NCBI GenBank assembly: GCA_030066975.1
Contig: JASJAO010000014.1
Location: forward strand, 1 to 64,000
Reading direction: 5' to 3'
DNA: 64,000 nt
Source of the DNA: Henriciella sp.
Lineage (GTDB): Bacteria > Pseudomonadota > Alphaproteobacteria > Caulobacterales > Hyphomonadaceae
The position numbers were made by a program, and so were the translations under genes. A model generated the notes under the pieces. The model worked only from the letters and a program-made list of their open reading frames with translations, was not told the DNA's origin and ran no database searches. Positions 7,277-16,258 of the stretch are shown in pieces. Numbering within the stretch: the first letter of the stretch is position 1; every line of letters starts with the position of its first letter.

Positions 7277-7774
7277 GTGACCTTACGCGGCTTCCTCGAG
7301 ACAGACCTGCCTGAGCTCCACAAGATCAACCAGGACTCGGTTCCGGGGGTGAGTTCAGAGACCGAGGCTGACCTCCTCAAATGGATTAACCTTTCGACAG
7401 TTTTCATCGCTGTTGACCCCGAAAATCGTCCACTTGGCTTCATCACACTGGTTGAACCGGGCACAAAAGACTATCCAAGCGCCAATCTGCGATGGTTTGA
7501 AGCGCGCCTGGCGCGTGAAGGCGGCGACGTCATCTATGTTGACCGAATCGCGGTGTCAGACTGCGCGCGCGGGCGGCGTCTGGGGGAGAAACTCTACCAA
7601 GCGGCCTTCTCTGCGTTCGCCCATCGCGGTGAGATCGGCTGTGAAGTCAATATCGAACCGCCCAATCCCGGATCGCACCGGTTTCATCAACGCCTCGGGT
7701 TTAAGCAGATTGGCGAGCGGTCCTATGACGAGGGGCGAAAGTCTGTTGCCTATTATGTCAGAGCGCTGGGTTGA
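7277..7774 (+). CDS. GNAT family N-acetyltransferase
   Basis: A 165-residue protein with the GNAT fold: beta strand TVFIAVDPENRPLGFITL, the core strand VIYVDRIAVSDCARGRRLGEKLYQAAF, in which RGRRLG is the acetyl-CoA pyrophosphate-binding loop (R/QxxGxG/A), and the closing NPGSHRFHQRLGFKQIGE motif B. The acceptor substrate cannot be predicted. The start codon is GTG at 7277. Its last 22 bases overlap the convergent BCCT transporter gene. Confidence 0.85.
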   Translation: MTLRGFLETDLPELHKINQDSVPGVSSETEADLLKWINLSTVFIAVDPENRPLGFITLVEPGTKDYPSANLRWFEARLAREGGDVIYVDRIAVSDCARGRRLGEKLYQAAFSAFAHRGEIGCEVNIEPPNPGSHRFHQRLGFKQIGERSYDEGRKSVAYYVRALG

Positions 7775-9306
7775 GCAGGCGGAACGGTCTTCACCACGCC
7801 GGAGGCTGCCGGCTGCAGCGCCATACGAATGAGCGCGAGTTGAAGACCGATCACCACAATCATGCCCGGTAAACCGCCGACATTGGACAACATGCGCACG
7901 CCATCAATTCCGGAAAAAGCCACCATGATCCAGGCCATCGTCGCCAACAGAAAGATCCAGGTCATCTTGAGAACAGGCTGATGCCGGGTGTCGTCGACTT
8001 CAGCCTCCTGGCGGTTGCAGATTTGGGAAATCGCCTCGGTATTGGAATCCGCGGCGGTGACGTAGGAGATGAAGGCGAGGAAGAGAAGGATCGGCACTAA
8101 CAGCTCTGATAAAGGCAATGTGGCCAGCGCCGCAAACATGATTGCTTCTATTCCATCGGCCTGTGCCACTGCACTTAGTGTACCGCCACTGCCGAGTTCA
8201 ACCTGCATCGCGAACACCCCAAAGATGCTCATCCATAACAACCCGAATATCGAAGGCAGGATCAGATTCACGAGAATGAACGCGCGCACGGAATAGCCGC
8301 GCGCAATCCGGCCGAGAAACATCGCCGTCACCGGTGCCCAGGCAAACCAATTGGCGAAATAGAAAATCGTCCAGTCCATCGCCCAGATGCGATCCGCTGC
8401 GGCCTCGCCCAGAAACAGGGACCTTGGGACAAAGTCGGTGAAATAGCCAACAGCGGCTGCACCGCCCTGGACGAGGATCTGCTGCCAGGGCCCGAACAGG
8501 AACACGAAGGCGGCGAAGGCGAAGAAGAATTTGATATTGATATCCGACAGGACGCGAATGCCTTTCAACAAGCCGGTGATCGCTGACAGCAATACAACTG
8601 CGCCAATTGCGAGCGCCACCAGCGCTAACAGGATTGGGCCATTAGGAATACCTGCCAGATTGGAAATGCCTCCTGACAACATCAACATACCGGCCCCAAG
8701 CGAGGCGGCCATGCCAAGTACGAGCGCCATCAGGATAGACATATCCAGCAAGCTTGAAATCGGTTTGGGAACCGTTCGGCCAATCAGAACCCCAAAGGGG
8801 CCAGAGACTGAATAAGGCTTACCCAGATTGTGGTAGGACAAGGCAAAGGCGAGCCCGGCAACGGTATAGATAGCGTAGGGCGAAATCGCCCAATGCATGA
8901 ATAGGGACACCAGGGCGAAGGACTGCGCCGCCTCGCTGCTGGGAGCAATACCGCGTCCGCCGGGTTCAGCGAGGTGGAACACCGGCTCCGCCATGGCCCA
9001 GAACAGAATGCCGGTCGCAATCGTTGTGCACAGCGTTATGGAAAACCAATTCCATGGCGTCAGCAGTCGCTCAGCGTCCGGCCCGCCAATCTTAACTTTG
9101 CCAAAGGGTGAGACAGCAATAGCGCCGCAGGTCAGAACGAAACCAAATACGGACCAGATGATCAGGCTCGAGAACTGCGCCAGGATCCAGTCATTGAGCT
9201 GTTCAGCAAACTGAAAGAACCCGTCCAGATTGATCAGACTGGCGATAGCCGCAGCGCAGAATAGCAGCATGGGTACAAATAGAACGAAAGGCCGAAGTGT
9301 CCCCAT
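7753..9306 (-). CDS. BCCT family transporter
   Basis: A 517-residue polytopic membrane protein with about 12 helices, of the betaine/carnitine/choline transporter family. Family hallmarks seen are TTIATGILFWAMAEPVFHL, the helix 4-5 region, and the Trp-rich segment MDWTIFYFANWFAWAPVTAMFLGRIARGYSVRAFI corresponding to the substrate-site helix 8 signature. It probably imports a quaternary ammonium or zwitterionic solute with Na+; whether it is osmoregulatory cannot be told, although the short C terminus lacks the long basic extension of BetP. ATG 9306 is preferred over the TTG at 9309. It starts only 9 bp after the upstream M16 gene, suggesting co-transcription. Confidence 0.88.
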   Translation of the reverse strand: MGTLRPFVLFVPMLLFCAAAIASLINLDGFFQFAEQLNDWILAQFSSLIIWSVFGFVLTCGAIAVSPFGKVKIGGPDAERLLTPWNWFSITLCTTIATGILFWAMAEPVFHLAEPGGRGIAPSSEAAQSFALVSLFMHWAISPYAIYTVAGLAFALSYHNLGKPYSVSGPFGVLIGRTVPKPISSLLDMSILMALVLGMAASLGAGMLMLSGGISNLAGIPNGPILLALVALAIGAVVLLSAITGLLKGIRVLSDINIKFFFAFAAFVFLFGPWQQILVQGGAAAVGYFTDFVPRSLFLGEAAADRIWAMDWTIFYFANWFAWAPVTAMFLGRIARGYSVRAFILVNLILPSIFGLLWMSIFGVFAMQVELGSGGTLSAVAQADGIEAIMFAALATLPLSELLVPILLFLAFISYVTAADSNTEAISQICNRQEAEVDDTRHQPVLKMTWIFLLATMAWIMVAFSGIDGVRMLSNVGGLPGMIVVIGLQLALIRMALQPAASGVVKTVPPAQPSALT

Positions 9307-9315
9307 CAACCAGGC

Positions 9316-10701
9316 CTAGTTATCGAGCCCTTGCGGCTCCCCGACAACGATGAAGGTGAACCTGTCTGGATGCAGATAAGTTTGCGCAACCCGGTTTACA
9401 TCTTCCAGGGTCACCGCTTCGATCAACGCATTTCTCTGGTCAAAATAATCCACGGGCAAATCGTCAATTCGCACACTCATCATATTGGCAGCGATTTTCG
9501 CATTGGAATCAAAGCCAAGCGGGTAAGAGCCGATCATATAGGCCTTGGCATCGGCCAATTCGTCTTCGGATACGCCGTCGTCGAAGATGCGTTGAATTTC
9601 AGTCTTGATACCGGCGATAAAATCACCAGCGCTTTCATTCTTCGTCTGCCCGCCACCGGACCAGACCTGTAAATATTTACCCGCAGATATCCGCGTGGAG
9701 ACGCCGTATGTCAGACCTTGCGCGACGCGAAGCTCTTTCATCAACCGGCTTTCAAACCCGCCGCCACCGAGCGTATAGTTCAGCACGCGGGCGGCGTAAA
9801 AATCGGCATCATCACGCGCCATGGCGGGCGCAGTAAACGTCACGAGGCTTTGTGGCTGAGGCAAATCGACGACGATCGGGTCACTTGATGGTTCAGCAAG
9901 TACAACCTCTTCCGTGAGCGTTTGTTCGAAGCTGATCGGCAAGCCTGCGATAGCTGTATCGATCAACGGCGCCAGCTGCTCCGGGGAGATCGCCCCCACC
10001 GCGGTCACGATTGCTTCTTTTTGAGTCATGATCGTGTTTTTATGAGATTTCGCGACATCCGCCGTCAATGCAGCGATACTTTCTGCGCTCGTCTCCCGCG
10101 CGTAAGGATGGTCGGGATACAAAGCCTGTTGAAGGGCGCGGCGGGCCAGGTAGCGCGGATTAGTCTCTCGTGTATTGAGAGACACTTCCTGCTCGCGCAC
10201 GAACCGCCCAAACGGACCTTCGTCAAAGCGTGGTTCTGCATAGGCAAGCGCGATGAGTTCGAACGACTCTGACGCATTGTCTGTCAGCATCGAGGCATTG
10301 CAGAATGTGGAATCAAGCCCGGCCCCGCAACCGAAGCTCATGTTCAGCTCTTCCATGCGCTTGGTAAAGGCCTGGCTATCGAGATCGCCTGCGCCTTCAT
10401 TCATATGATAGACCATAGCGCTGGTCAGACCTTCCAAACCGTGAGGATCGGTCGTGGTTCCCGCTGGCCAGGCCATGCGAAGGGAGAGGATCGGAATAGA
10501 GGGTTCTTCCACAAGCCAGACTGAGACACCACCCGGGGTTACAAACTGCTGAATGGTGGCAAACTCGCCCTCATGCACAGTGATTTGCAGGTCGCCTGGA
10601 TCCCCTTCATCGGCACCGGCGTTAACTCCGCCAACAGTTGGCGAGCAAGCAGTCAGAGCGAGCGCGGTGAGTGCGCCAAGAACAGGTTTCAGAAACGACA
10701 T
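9316..10701 (-). CDS. M16 family peptidase-like lipoprotein, catalytically degenerate
   Basis: A 461-residue lipoprotein: signal peptide with lipobox LTAC (Cys19), followed by two M16 (pitrilysin-like) domains. The zinc motif HxxEH is absent; the corresponding region reads GLTSAMVYHMNEGAGD. The C-terminal domain keeps the conserved RLMKELRVAQGLTYGV stretch, whose Arg and Tyr shape the substrate cavity. This is the usual inactive partner of a two-gene M16 pair: the active half lies immediately upstream (10704-12065, 2-bp gap). Such heterodimers work in the periplasm on peptides or unfolded proteins. Likely attached to the outer membrane. Confidence 0.88.
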   Translation of the reverse strand: MSFLKPVLGALTALALTACSPTVGGVNAGADEGDPGDLQITVHEGEFATIQQFVTPGGVSVWLVEEPSIPILSLRMAWPAGTTTDPHGLEGLTSAMVYHMNEGAGDLDSQAFTKRMEELNMSFGCGAGLDSTFCNASMLTDNASESFELIALAYAEPRFDEGPFGRFVREQEVSLNTRETNPRYLARRALQQALYPDHPYARETSAESIAALTADVAKSHKNTIMTQKEAIVTAVGAISPEQLAPLIDTAIAGLPISFEQTLTEEVVLAEPSSDPIVVDLPQPQSLVTFTAPAMARDDADFYAARVLNYTLGGGGFESRLMKELRVAQGLTYGVSTRISAGKYLQVWSGGGQTKNESAGDFIAGIKTEIQRIFDDGVSEDELADAKAYMIGSYPLGFDSNAKIAANMMSVRIDDLPVDYFDQRNALIEAVTLEDVNRVAQTYLHPDRFTFIVVGEPQGLDN

Positions 10702-10703
10702 GC

Positions 10704-12065
10704 TTAAAGCGCCCCTTCTTCGGGCAGCAAGTGTGCCTCGATGTAGTGATTTCCTTCAGCGAACACCCGGCGGACCGCTTCCAGCGCTTCTTCTGTGGTG
10801 ACAGTGCGAATATCATCCGGATAGGACATCAGCTGATCAATCGAGCCACCGATGGCCACCCAGCTGCCAAACGAGTTGGCCATACTGACCTGACTGTCGC
10901 GCTGATAGATGGCTTGTGCGGCAAGGGAATTGCGCACGCGTTCGACGTCAGCCTCGTCAAATCCTGTTTCAAGAATGGACTGAAGCTCAGCCACAAAGGC
11001 CGTTTCCAATTCTTCCATGCTGACGCCCGGAGATGGCGTTGCATACAGCAAGGCCGGGCCTTCATCGTGCAGGAAGTTGTAGACACCAGACGCGACCGCG
11101 ATCGCAACCTTCTGATCTTCGACCAGAGCCTGGTAAAGCAGACTGGTAGATCCACCGCCCAGGACCTGCAGACCGACATCCAGCGCGTTGGAGAATTCCG
11201 GATCACGGATTGCTGAGGTCCCATCATAGTAGCGATACCAGACGGGCTGGCGTACTTTCGGATCACTATGAGTAATCTCCTGCGTCGCGGTCAGCGGCTG
11301 GACCGGACGCCATTTGCGTGTGCCATCGACCAGCCCGGACGGCTCGATCTTGCCATAGTGCTCCTCGGCCAGCGGCCGAACCTCCTCAGCCATGACATCG
11401 CCAGCCACGACAAGAATGGCGTTTTCGGGAGAATAGTATTTGCGATAGAAATCGATCCCGTCCTGAGGTGTGAGAGCTTCAACTTCGTCCATACGGCCGA
11501 TAATCGTGATCTCATACGGGTGATCTTTCCAGAACTCGGCCAGCACTTTTTCCTGCAGGATCACGCCCGGATTGTTGTCGACCCGCTGGCGGCGCTCTTC
11601 TTTCACCACGTCGCGTTCGGTGATGAAGCTGCCGTCCGGATCTTCGTCGATGATCAGGTCCGTCATACGCTCGGCCTCGAGCTCCATCATCTTGCCGAGA
11701 TGCTGTTTGGCGACCCGTTCGTAATAAGCGGTGTAGTCCCAACTGGTGAAGGCGTTTAACTGCCCCCCAAGCCGGGAGACGATGCTGTCGAACTCACCGT
11801 CTGCCAGATCGTCAGTTTCTTTGAACATGACATGCTCAAACAGATGCGCAATGCCGGATTTACCTTCATCTTCATCAGCGGCGCCGACTTTGTACCACAC
11901 CATATGGGTGACCACGGGCGCGCGATGGTCGGGCAAAACCACGACTTCCATGCCGTTTTCAAGTGTAAAGGTCTCAGGCGACCAAGCTTGATCGGCGCTG
12001 TCTGCGAACGCGACCGAACCTGCAAGCGTCAGGGCAGCCAGCCCGCCGGCCAATAAATGCTTCAT
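10704..12065 (-). CDS. M16 family zinc peptidase, active subunit
   Basis: A 453-residue secreted protease with a Sec signal peptide (about residues 1-21). The inverted zinc motif HxxEH is present as HLFEH (His74, Glu77, His78) within SGIAHLFEHVMFKET, with the downstream acidic cluster ELEAERM supplying the third ligand. The rest is the two-domain M16 scaffold, including GGGSTSLLYQALVEDQKVA near the second-domain start. It precedes the inactive partner on the same strand with a 2-bp gap, so the two should be co-translated and form a clam-shell heterodimer in the periplasm. Confidence 0.93.
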   Translation of the reverse strand: MKHLLAGGLAALTLAGSVAFADSADQAWSPETFTLENGMEVVVLPDHRAPVVTHMVWYKVGAADEDEGKSGIAHLFEHVMFKETDDLADGEFDSIVSRLGGQLNAFTSWDYTAYYERVAKQHLGKMMELEAERMTDLIIDEDPDGSFITERDVVKEERRQRVDNNPGVILQEKVLAEFWKDHPYEITIIGRMDEVEALTPQDGIDFYRKYYSPENAILVVAGDVMAEEVRPLAEEHYGKIEPSGLVDGTRKWRPVQPLTATQEITHSDPKVRQPVWYRYYDGTSAIRDPEFSNALDVGLQVLGGGSTSLLYQALVEDQKVAIAVASGVYNFLHDEGPALLYATPSPGVSMEELETAFVAELQSILETGFDEADVERVRNSLAAQAIYQRDSQVSMANSFGSWVAIGGSIDQLMSYPDDIRTVTTEEALEAVRRVFAEGNHYIEAHLLPEEGAL

Positions 12066-12096
12066 TTCTTTCTCCGGCCGGTTGGCAATGGTCGAC

Positions 12097-12582
12097 TTAA
12101 GTTCCGGGCAGTTTCAGGCGTGAGGTCCCAGAACCGCGTTCAATCATCACTTCTTCGCCGCCTGTTGCGCTATCTTCCACCGGATAGGGTTCGTCGGTTC
12201 TGCTCCAGAACATGATACGATCCATGGCCGATTGTGATTTCCGGATCACCCGAGCTTCCTCGTAATCAACCTGGGTTCGCACGACGCTGCTGACGGCGTT
12301 CGCACCTGCTGCGGCCACAAGCGCGCGCTCTGAAGCACTCGCATCCTGGCCGACACTGGCACCGAAAGCAGTGGTGGCTTCCGTACGTGAGGGGTCGAGT
12401 TCAATCGGTTGCGCCTGACCTGATGAGGGTGGTCGAAGGCTATAATCCGGGGGCACAACCAGAGGGGCCTTTTTTACAACCCGAAACTCATCAGGCGTAT
12501 TAGGAGGTCCGCTTAGGCTCGCACAGCCTGCTACACTTGCCAGAGCGCCTCCCGCGGCCAGCAGTATCATTGTCTTCTTCAT
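12097..12582 (-). CDS. DUF3035 lipoprotein (BamF-like)
   Basis: A 161-residue lipoprotein with lipobox SVAGC and the family signature PDEFRVVKKAPLVVPPDYSLRPP right after it, typical of the alphaproteobacterial DUF3035 family, linked in that group to the beta-barrel assembly (BAM) complex under the name BamF. I chose ATG 12582 because GAGGA lies 5 bases upstream; a TTG 15 bases further upstream is an alternative. It sits between lspA (signal peptidase II) and the M16 pair, a gene order conserved in related genomes. The BAM role is family knowledge and the least certain part. Confidence 0.8.
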   Translation of the reverse strand: MKKTMILLAAGGALASVAGCASLSGPPNTPDEFRVVKKAPLVVPPDYSLRPPSSGQAQPIELDPSRTEATTAFGASVGQDASASERALVAAAGANAVSSVVRTQVDYEEARVIRKSQSAMDRIMFWSRTDEPYPVEDSATGGEEVMIERGSGTSRLKLPGT

Positions 12583-12630
12583 GGGCGTCCTCGCCAATTT
12601 AGGTCCAACATTCCAAGCGCGCCCCCAGCT

Positions 12631-13128
12631 TCATTCCTGTGACATTAAAAACTGGTCGATAAAGAGCAAGACTGCCCCGACAGTTATTGCCGCATCGGCT
12701 ACGTTAAACACCCAGATGAAATAGATGCCGGAGAAGTCGAAGAAGTCGACCACGGCCCCAAACCGGATGCGGTCGATCACGTTTCCAATCGCGCCGCCGA
12801 CCACCAGAGACAAAGCCAGACCGGTGAGCAAACGACCCGCGCGCCAAAGCCACACCGCAAAGCCAATGGCAATCGCCAGCGTCATAATCACCAGCACCCA
12901 GCGCATCACGCCCTCGGACTGACCGATCCCAAAACTGACGCCCCGATTCCAGACCATGGACAGATCGAAGATCGGTGACAGCTCAATACGCCCACAAAGC
13001 TCGGCGCCATCGAGGCAACCGAGCGCGTTAAAACGCGGTTCCTGCAGCACGAGGTATTTGCTCCACTGGTCCAGGACCAGGATCAGCGGGATCAGACCGA
13101 ACAGGCTATAGCGGACACGATTGCTCAT
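12631..13128 (-). CDS. lspA: lipoprotein signal peptidase (signal peptidase II)
   Basis: A 165-residue inner-membrane aspartyl protease with four predicted helices. The two catalytic-Asp blocks are visible: VVGGAIGNVIDRIRFGAVVDF (NxxDR) and FNVADAAITVGAVLL (NxAD). LspA removes signal peptides from diacylglyceryl-modified prolipoproteins. Its ATG overlaps the ileS stop by 4 bp (13125-13128), indicating translational coupling, and ileS-lspA is a classical bacterial arrangement. Many lipoproteins in this window are its presumed substrates. Confidence 0.95.
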   Translation of the reverse strand: MSNRVRYSLFGLIPLILVLDQWSKYLVLQEPRFNALGCLDGAELCGRIELSPIFDLSMVWNRGVSFGIGQSEGVMRWVLVIMTLAIAIGFAVWLWRAGRLLTGLALSLVVGGAIGNVIDRIRFGAVVDFFDFSGIYFIWVFNVADAAITVGAVLLFIDQFLMSQE

Positions 13129-16103
13129 GCGCCGCCTCGAATGGCGCGCACAGCCGCGGCGTCACGCGGTGTAATGTCTGGAAACTCCGGATCGGCGCTC
13201 GCCGGGTCGAAGTATTTCCAGCTTCGGGCGCATTTAATGCCACTAGCAGTTTTGGGCACAACGCGCACCAAAGCCTCGTCGTCGAGGGTGAACGCATCGC
13301 CCGGCCCGTCACCCGATATCAAGTCCGCTTGCGACGTAATAAAGATGTCTTCGGCCACTTCGCCGTCAAAAGCTGCAAGCAAGTCCGCATCCTTGATATA
13401 GACGTCAGGAGCAGCTTCCAATGAAGACCGGATCCGCTTTTCGCGACGCTCAATCTCAATAGCGCCGGTGACGACACGGCGGACACGGAAGATCTTCGCC
13501 CAACGTTGTGCCAGATTTTCATCTTTCCAATCGAGCGGCGTTTCCGGGAATTGCAGCAAATGCACGCTCTCTGCGCGGTCTGCAAAGACGCTCATCAGGA
13601 AGGCTTCTTCTGTGGTGAACGGCATGATCGGGGCGAGCCAGACCAGCAGGCGTTCCATCACAGCCGCCATGACGGTGCGCGCTGACCGGCGACGGATATC
13701 GCCCGGCGCGTCACAATAGAGACTGTCCTTGCGGATATCGAAATAGACCGCCGACAAATCGACCGCGCAGAAATTCAACAGCGCGGCCATGACGCGTTTG
13801 AAATCGTGCCCGGCATAGGCTGTCCGAACCTGCTCATCCAGCTCGGACAGTCGATGTAGAACCCAACACTCCAGGCTCGGCATCTCAACAGGCAGGACAG
13901 CTTCGTCTGAGGTGTAGCCATGCAGCGCGCCGAGCAAGTAGCGCAGCGTGTTGCGTAGGCGCCTATAGCTTTCAGCATTGGTCTTCAGGATCTCATCAGA
14001 CATACGCAAGTCTTCGGTAAAGTCAGAACTTGCTGTCCAGAGACGCAGGATTTCGATCCCATATTGTTGAGCGACTTTTTCCGGCGAGACCGCATTGCCT
14101 TCCGATTTGCCCATTTTCTTGCCGTGCTCGTCGACGATGAAGCCGTGCGTCACGACTTCTTTATATGGGGCCATGCCGCGGGTGGCGCAGCATTCGAGGA
14201 GGGAAGACTGGAACCAGCCGCGATGCTGGTCGCTGCCTTCCATATAGACATCGGCCTGGCCAGTATTCTCGTCGATGATACCGCGATCCCGCAAAGCGAA
14301 GGCATGCGTGGTGCCGCTGTCGAACCAGACATCCAGCACGTCATTGACTTTCTCCCAGCCTGCTGGGTCGACGACGCCGTCCAGGAAAGTCGCAACATCG
14401 GCGCTGAACCAGGCCTCAACCCCTTCGGCCGTGATCGCCTCCAGAATGCGGGCATTCACCGTGGCGGCCTCATTGTCATTAAGCGCTTCAGTATGCGGTT
14501 TGCCATCCGGCGACACGAGCAAAGTGATCGGCACACCCCAATTGCGCTGACGTGAGATGAGCCAGTCGGGCCGGTCGCCAACCATTGCATTGATCCGGTT
14601 GCGCCCGGTTGGCGGGACAAAACTGGTCTCTTCGATCGCCTTCATGGCAAGATCCCGTAGGGCTTTGCCGTCCCGGCCAGGGGCATCCATCGAGATGAAC
14701 CATTGCGGCGTCGCACGTCGGATGACCGGGGCTTTGGAGCGCCAGGAGTGCGCATCACGGATCGTCGTCACCCCGCGCGCCAAAAGGTTCCCGCTTTCAG
14801 CGAGCAGCTTAATCACAGCGTCGTTCACCTTGCCCGGCTGTCCGCGTTTCTTTCCGGACGTGCGAATGATATCGAGGCCCCGCAACGGCTCAGGCACCTC
14901 GTCGGTGTAGCAGCCATCGGCGTCAACGATTTGACGGATATCCTGGGTGGTCCGACCCGAGTCGACCCAGACATTGAAGTCATCCTCACCATGAGCTGGG
15001 GCGGTGTGCACGAAGCCTGTACCCGCATCATCGGTGACGTGGTCGCCTGCGAGCATTGGAACATCGTGCTGCCAGAACGGATCAAGGTCGGAAAGGGGGT
15101 GCGCCAGCATAAGAACTTCAGAGCCACCAACGTCATCCCGACTAGCCCAAGACTTAATCTTCGAAGCTTCGCGAACCGACTCGGCAAGACTATCAGCGAT
15201 GATCAGCTTCTCTCCTTGTTCAACGTAAGGTTTGAAACCGAGCTCTTCTTCCGTTTCAACTTCGCCAACAGTGTAAATGCCGTACCCAATGCCAGCGTTA
15301 AACGAGACAGCCTGATTGGCAGGTATCGTCCACGGAGTCGTTGTCCAAATCACGACATGTGCGTCACTAGGCAAAGCGGATGAGCCGTCTGCATACCTCC
15401 GGACAGGAAACTTCACCCAGATGGTCGGTACCTTGCGGTCCTTGTATTCGACCTCCGCCTCGGCCAGCGCCGTTCGCTCGACCGGTGACCACATCACAGG
15501 CTTCGCCCCGCGGACCAGTCGTCCGCCCATCGCCACATCGAGAAACTCACGCACTGTTGCAGCTTCAGATTCGAAATTCATCGTGAGGTAGGGATTGTCC
15601 CACTCACCCTCGACGCCGCAGCGGCGGAACCCGGCTTTTTGTACCTCGATCTGTTCCGCCGCATATTCACGGCAACGCACACGAAACTCCGCACCAGTGA
15701 CGTCATCCTTGGTGCGGCCTTTAGAACGAAATTCTTCTTCGACTTTCCATTCGATCGGCAGGCCGTGGCAGTCCCAGCCCGGCAGGTAAGAGGCATCATA
15801 GCCGCGCATCTGGTGATTACGCACGATGATGTCTTTGACGATCTTGTTCATCGCGGTGCCGAGATGAATTGGACCATTCGCATAGGGCGGGCCGTCATGC
15901 AGGATGAAAGGTTCCGCGCCGCGCTCTTTCGCGTCCGCACGCATCATCTCATAGAGCTTCATCTGATCCCAACGCTCGATCCATTTCGGTTCGGCTTTGG
16001 GCAGTCCCCCGCGCATTGGGAAATCGGTTGTCGGCAAGAACAAGGTATCCTTGTAGTCGCCTTCGGTGTTTTTACCTTCGGATTTTGTATCAGTATCGGC
16101 CAT
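13125..16103 (-). CDS. ileS: isoleucyl-tRNA synthetase
   Basis: A 992-residue class I aminoacyl-tRNA synthetase. Signatures: PPYANGPIHLGTAMNKIV with the HIGH-equivalent HLGT at residues 80-83, the editing (CP1) domain with TTTPWTIPANQAV, the VWFDSGTTHAF block, and GKKMGKSEGNAVSP carrying the KMSKS-equivalent KMGKS. The C-terminal region has a single Cys (KCARSWKYF) where many bacterial IleS proteins bind zinc through paired CxxC motifs, so this one appears to be the zinc-free variant. It lies downstream of ribF on the same strand (155-bp gap) and overlaps lspA. Confidence 0.97.
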   Translation of the reverse strand: MADTDTKSEGKNTEGDYKDTLFLPTTDFPMRGGLPKAEPKWIERWDQMKLYEMMRADAKERGAEPFILHDGPPYANGPIHLGTAMNKIVKDIIVRNHQMRGYDASYLPGWDCHGLPIEWKVEEEFRSKGRTKDDVTGAEFRVRCREYAAEQIEVQKAGFRRCGVEGEWDNPYLTMNFESEAATVREFLDVAMGGRLVRGAKPVMWSPVERTALAEAEVEYKDRKVPTIWVKFPVRRYADGSSALPSDAHVVIWTTTPWTIPANQAVSFNAGIGYGIYTVGEVETEEELGFKPYVEQGEKLIIADSLAESVREASKIKSWASRDDVGGSEVLMLAHPLSDLDPFWQHDVPMLAGDHVTDDAGTGFVHTAPAHGEDDFNVWVDSGRTTQDIRQIVDADGCYTDEVPEPLRGLDIIRTSGKKRGQPGKVNDAVIKLLAESGNLLARGVTTIRDAHSWRSKAPVIRRATPQWFISMDAPGRDGKALRDLAMKAIEETSFVPPTGRNRINAMVGDRPDWLISRQRNWGVPITLLVSPDGKPHTEALNDNEAATVNARILEAITAEGVEAWFSADVATFLDGVVDPAGWEKVNDVLDVWFDSGTTHAFALRDRGIIDENTGQADVYMEGSDQHRGWFQSSLLECCATRGMAPYKEVVTHGFIVDEHGKKMGKSEGNAVSPEKVAQQYGIEILRLWTASSDFTEDLRMSDEILKTNAESYRRLRNTLRYLLGALHGYTSDEAVLPVEMPSLECWVLHRLSELDEQVRTAYAGHDFKRVMAALLNFCAVDLSAVYFDIRKDSLYCDAPGDIRRRSARTVMAAVMERLLVWLAPIMPFTTEEAFLMSVFADRAESVHLLQFPETPLDWKDENLAQRWAKIFRVRRVVTGAIEIERREKRIRSSLEAAPDVYIKDADLLAAFDGEVAEDIFITSQADLISGDGPGDAFTLDDEALVRVVPKTASGIKCARSWKYFDPASADPEFPDITPRDAAAVRAIRGGA

Positions 16104-16258
16104 CTGGTCGTCTTCGGTCTGCCAAGTAAATAAGGGCTAAAAGCAATTCCCCCGGCCGCTCGCGTACAACTCAGCGCGCGACCGGGCCGCTAATTCGAAT
16201 GACGTGTATGGCTGTCATTTTGCTCATCCTCGCGCACTAGCAGAGCCGCCAGCGCCTG

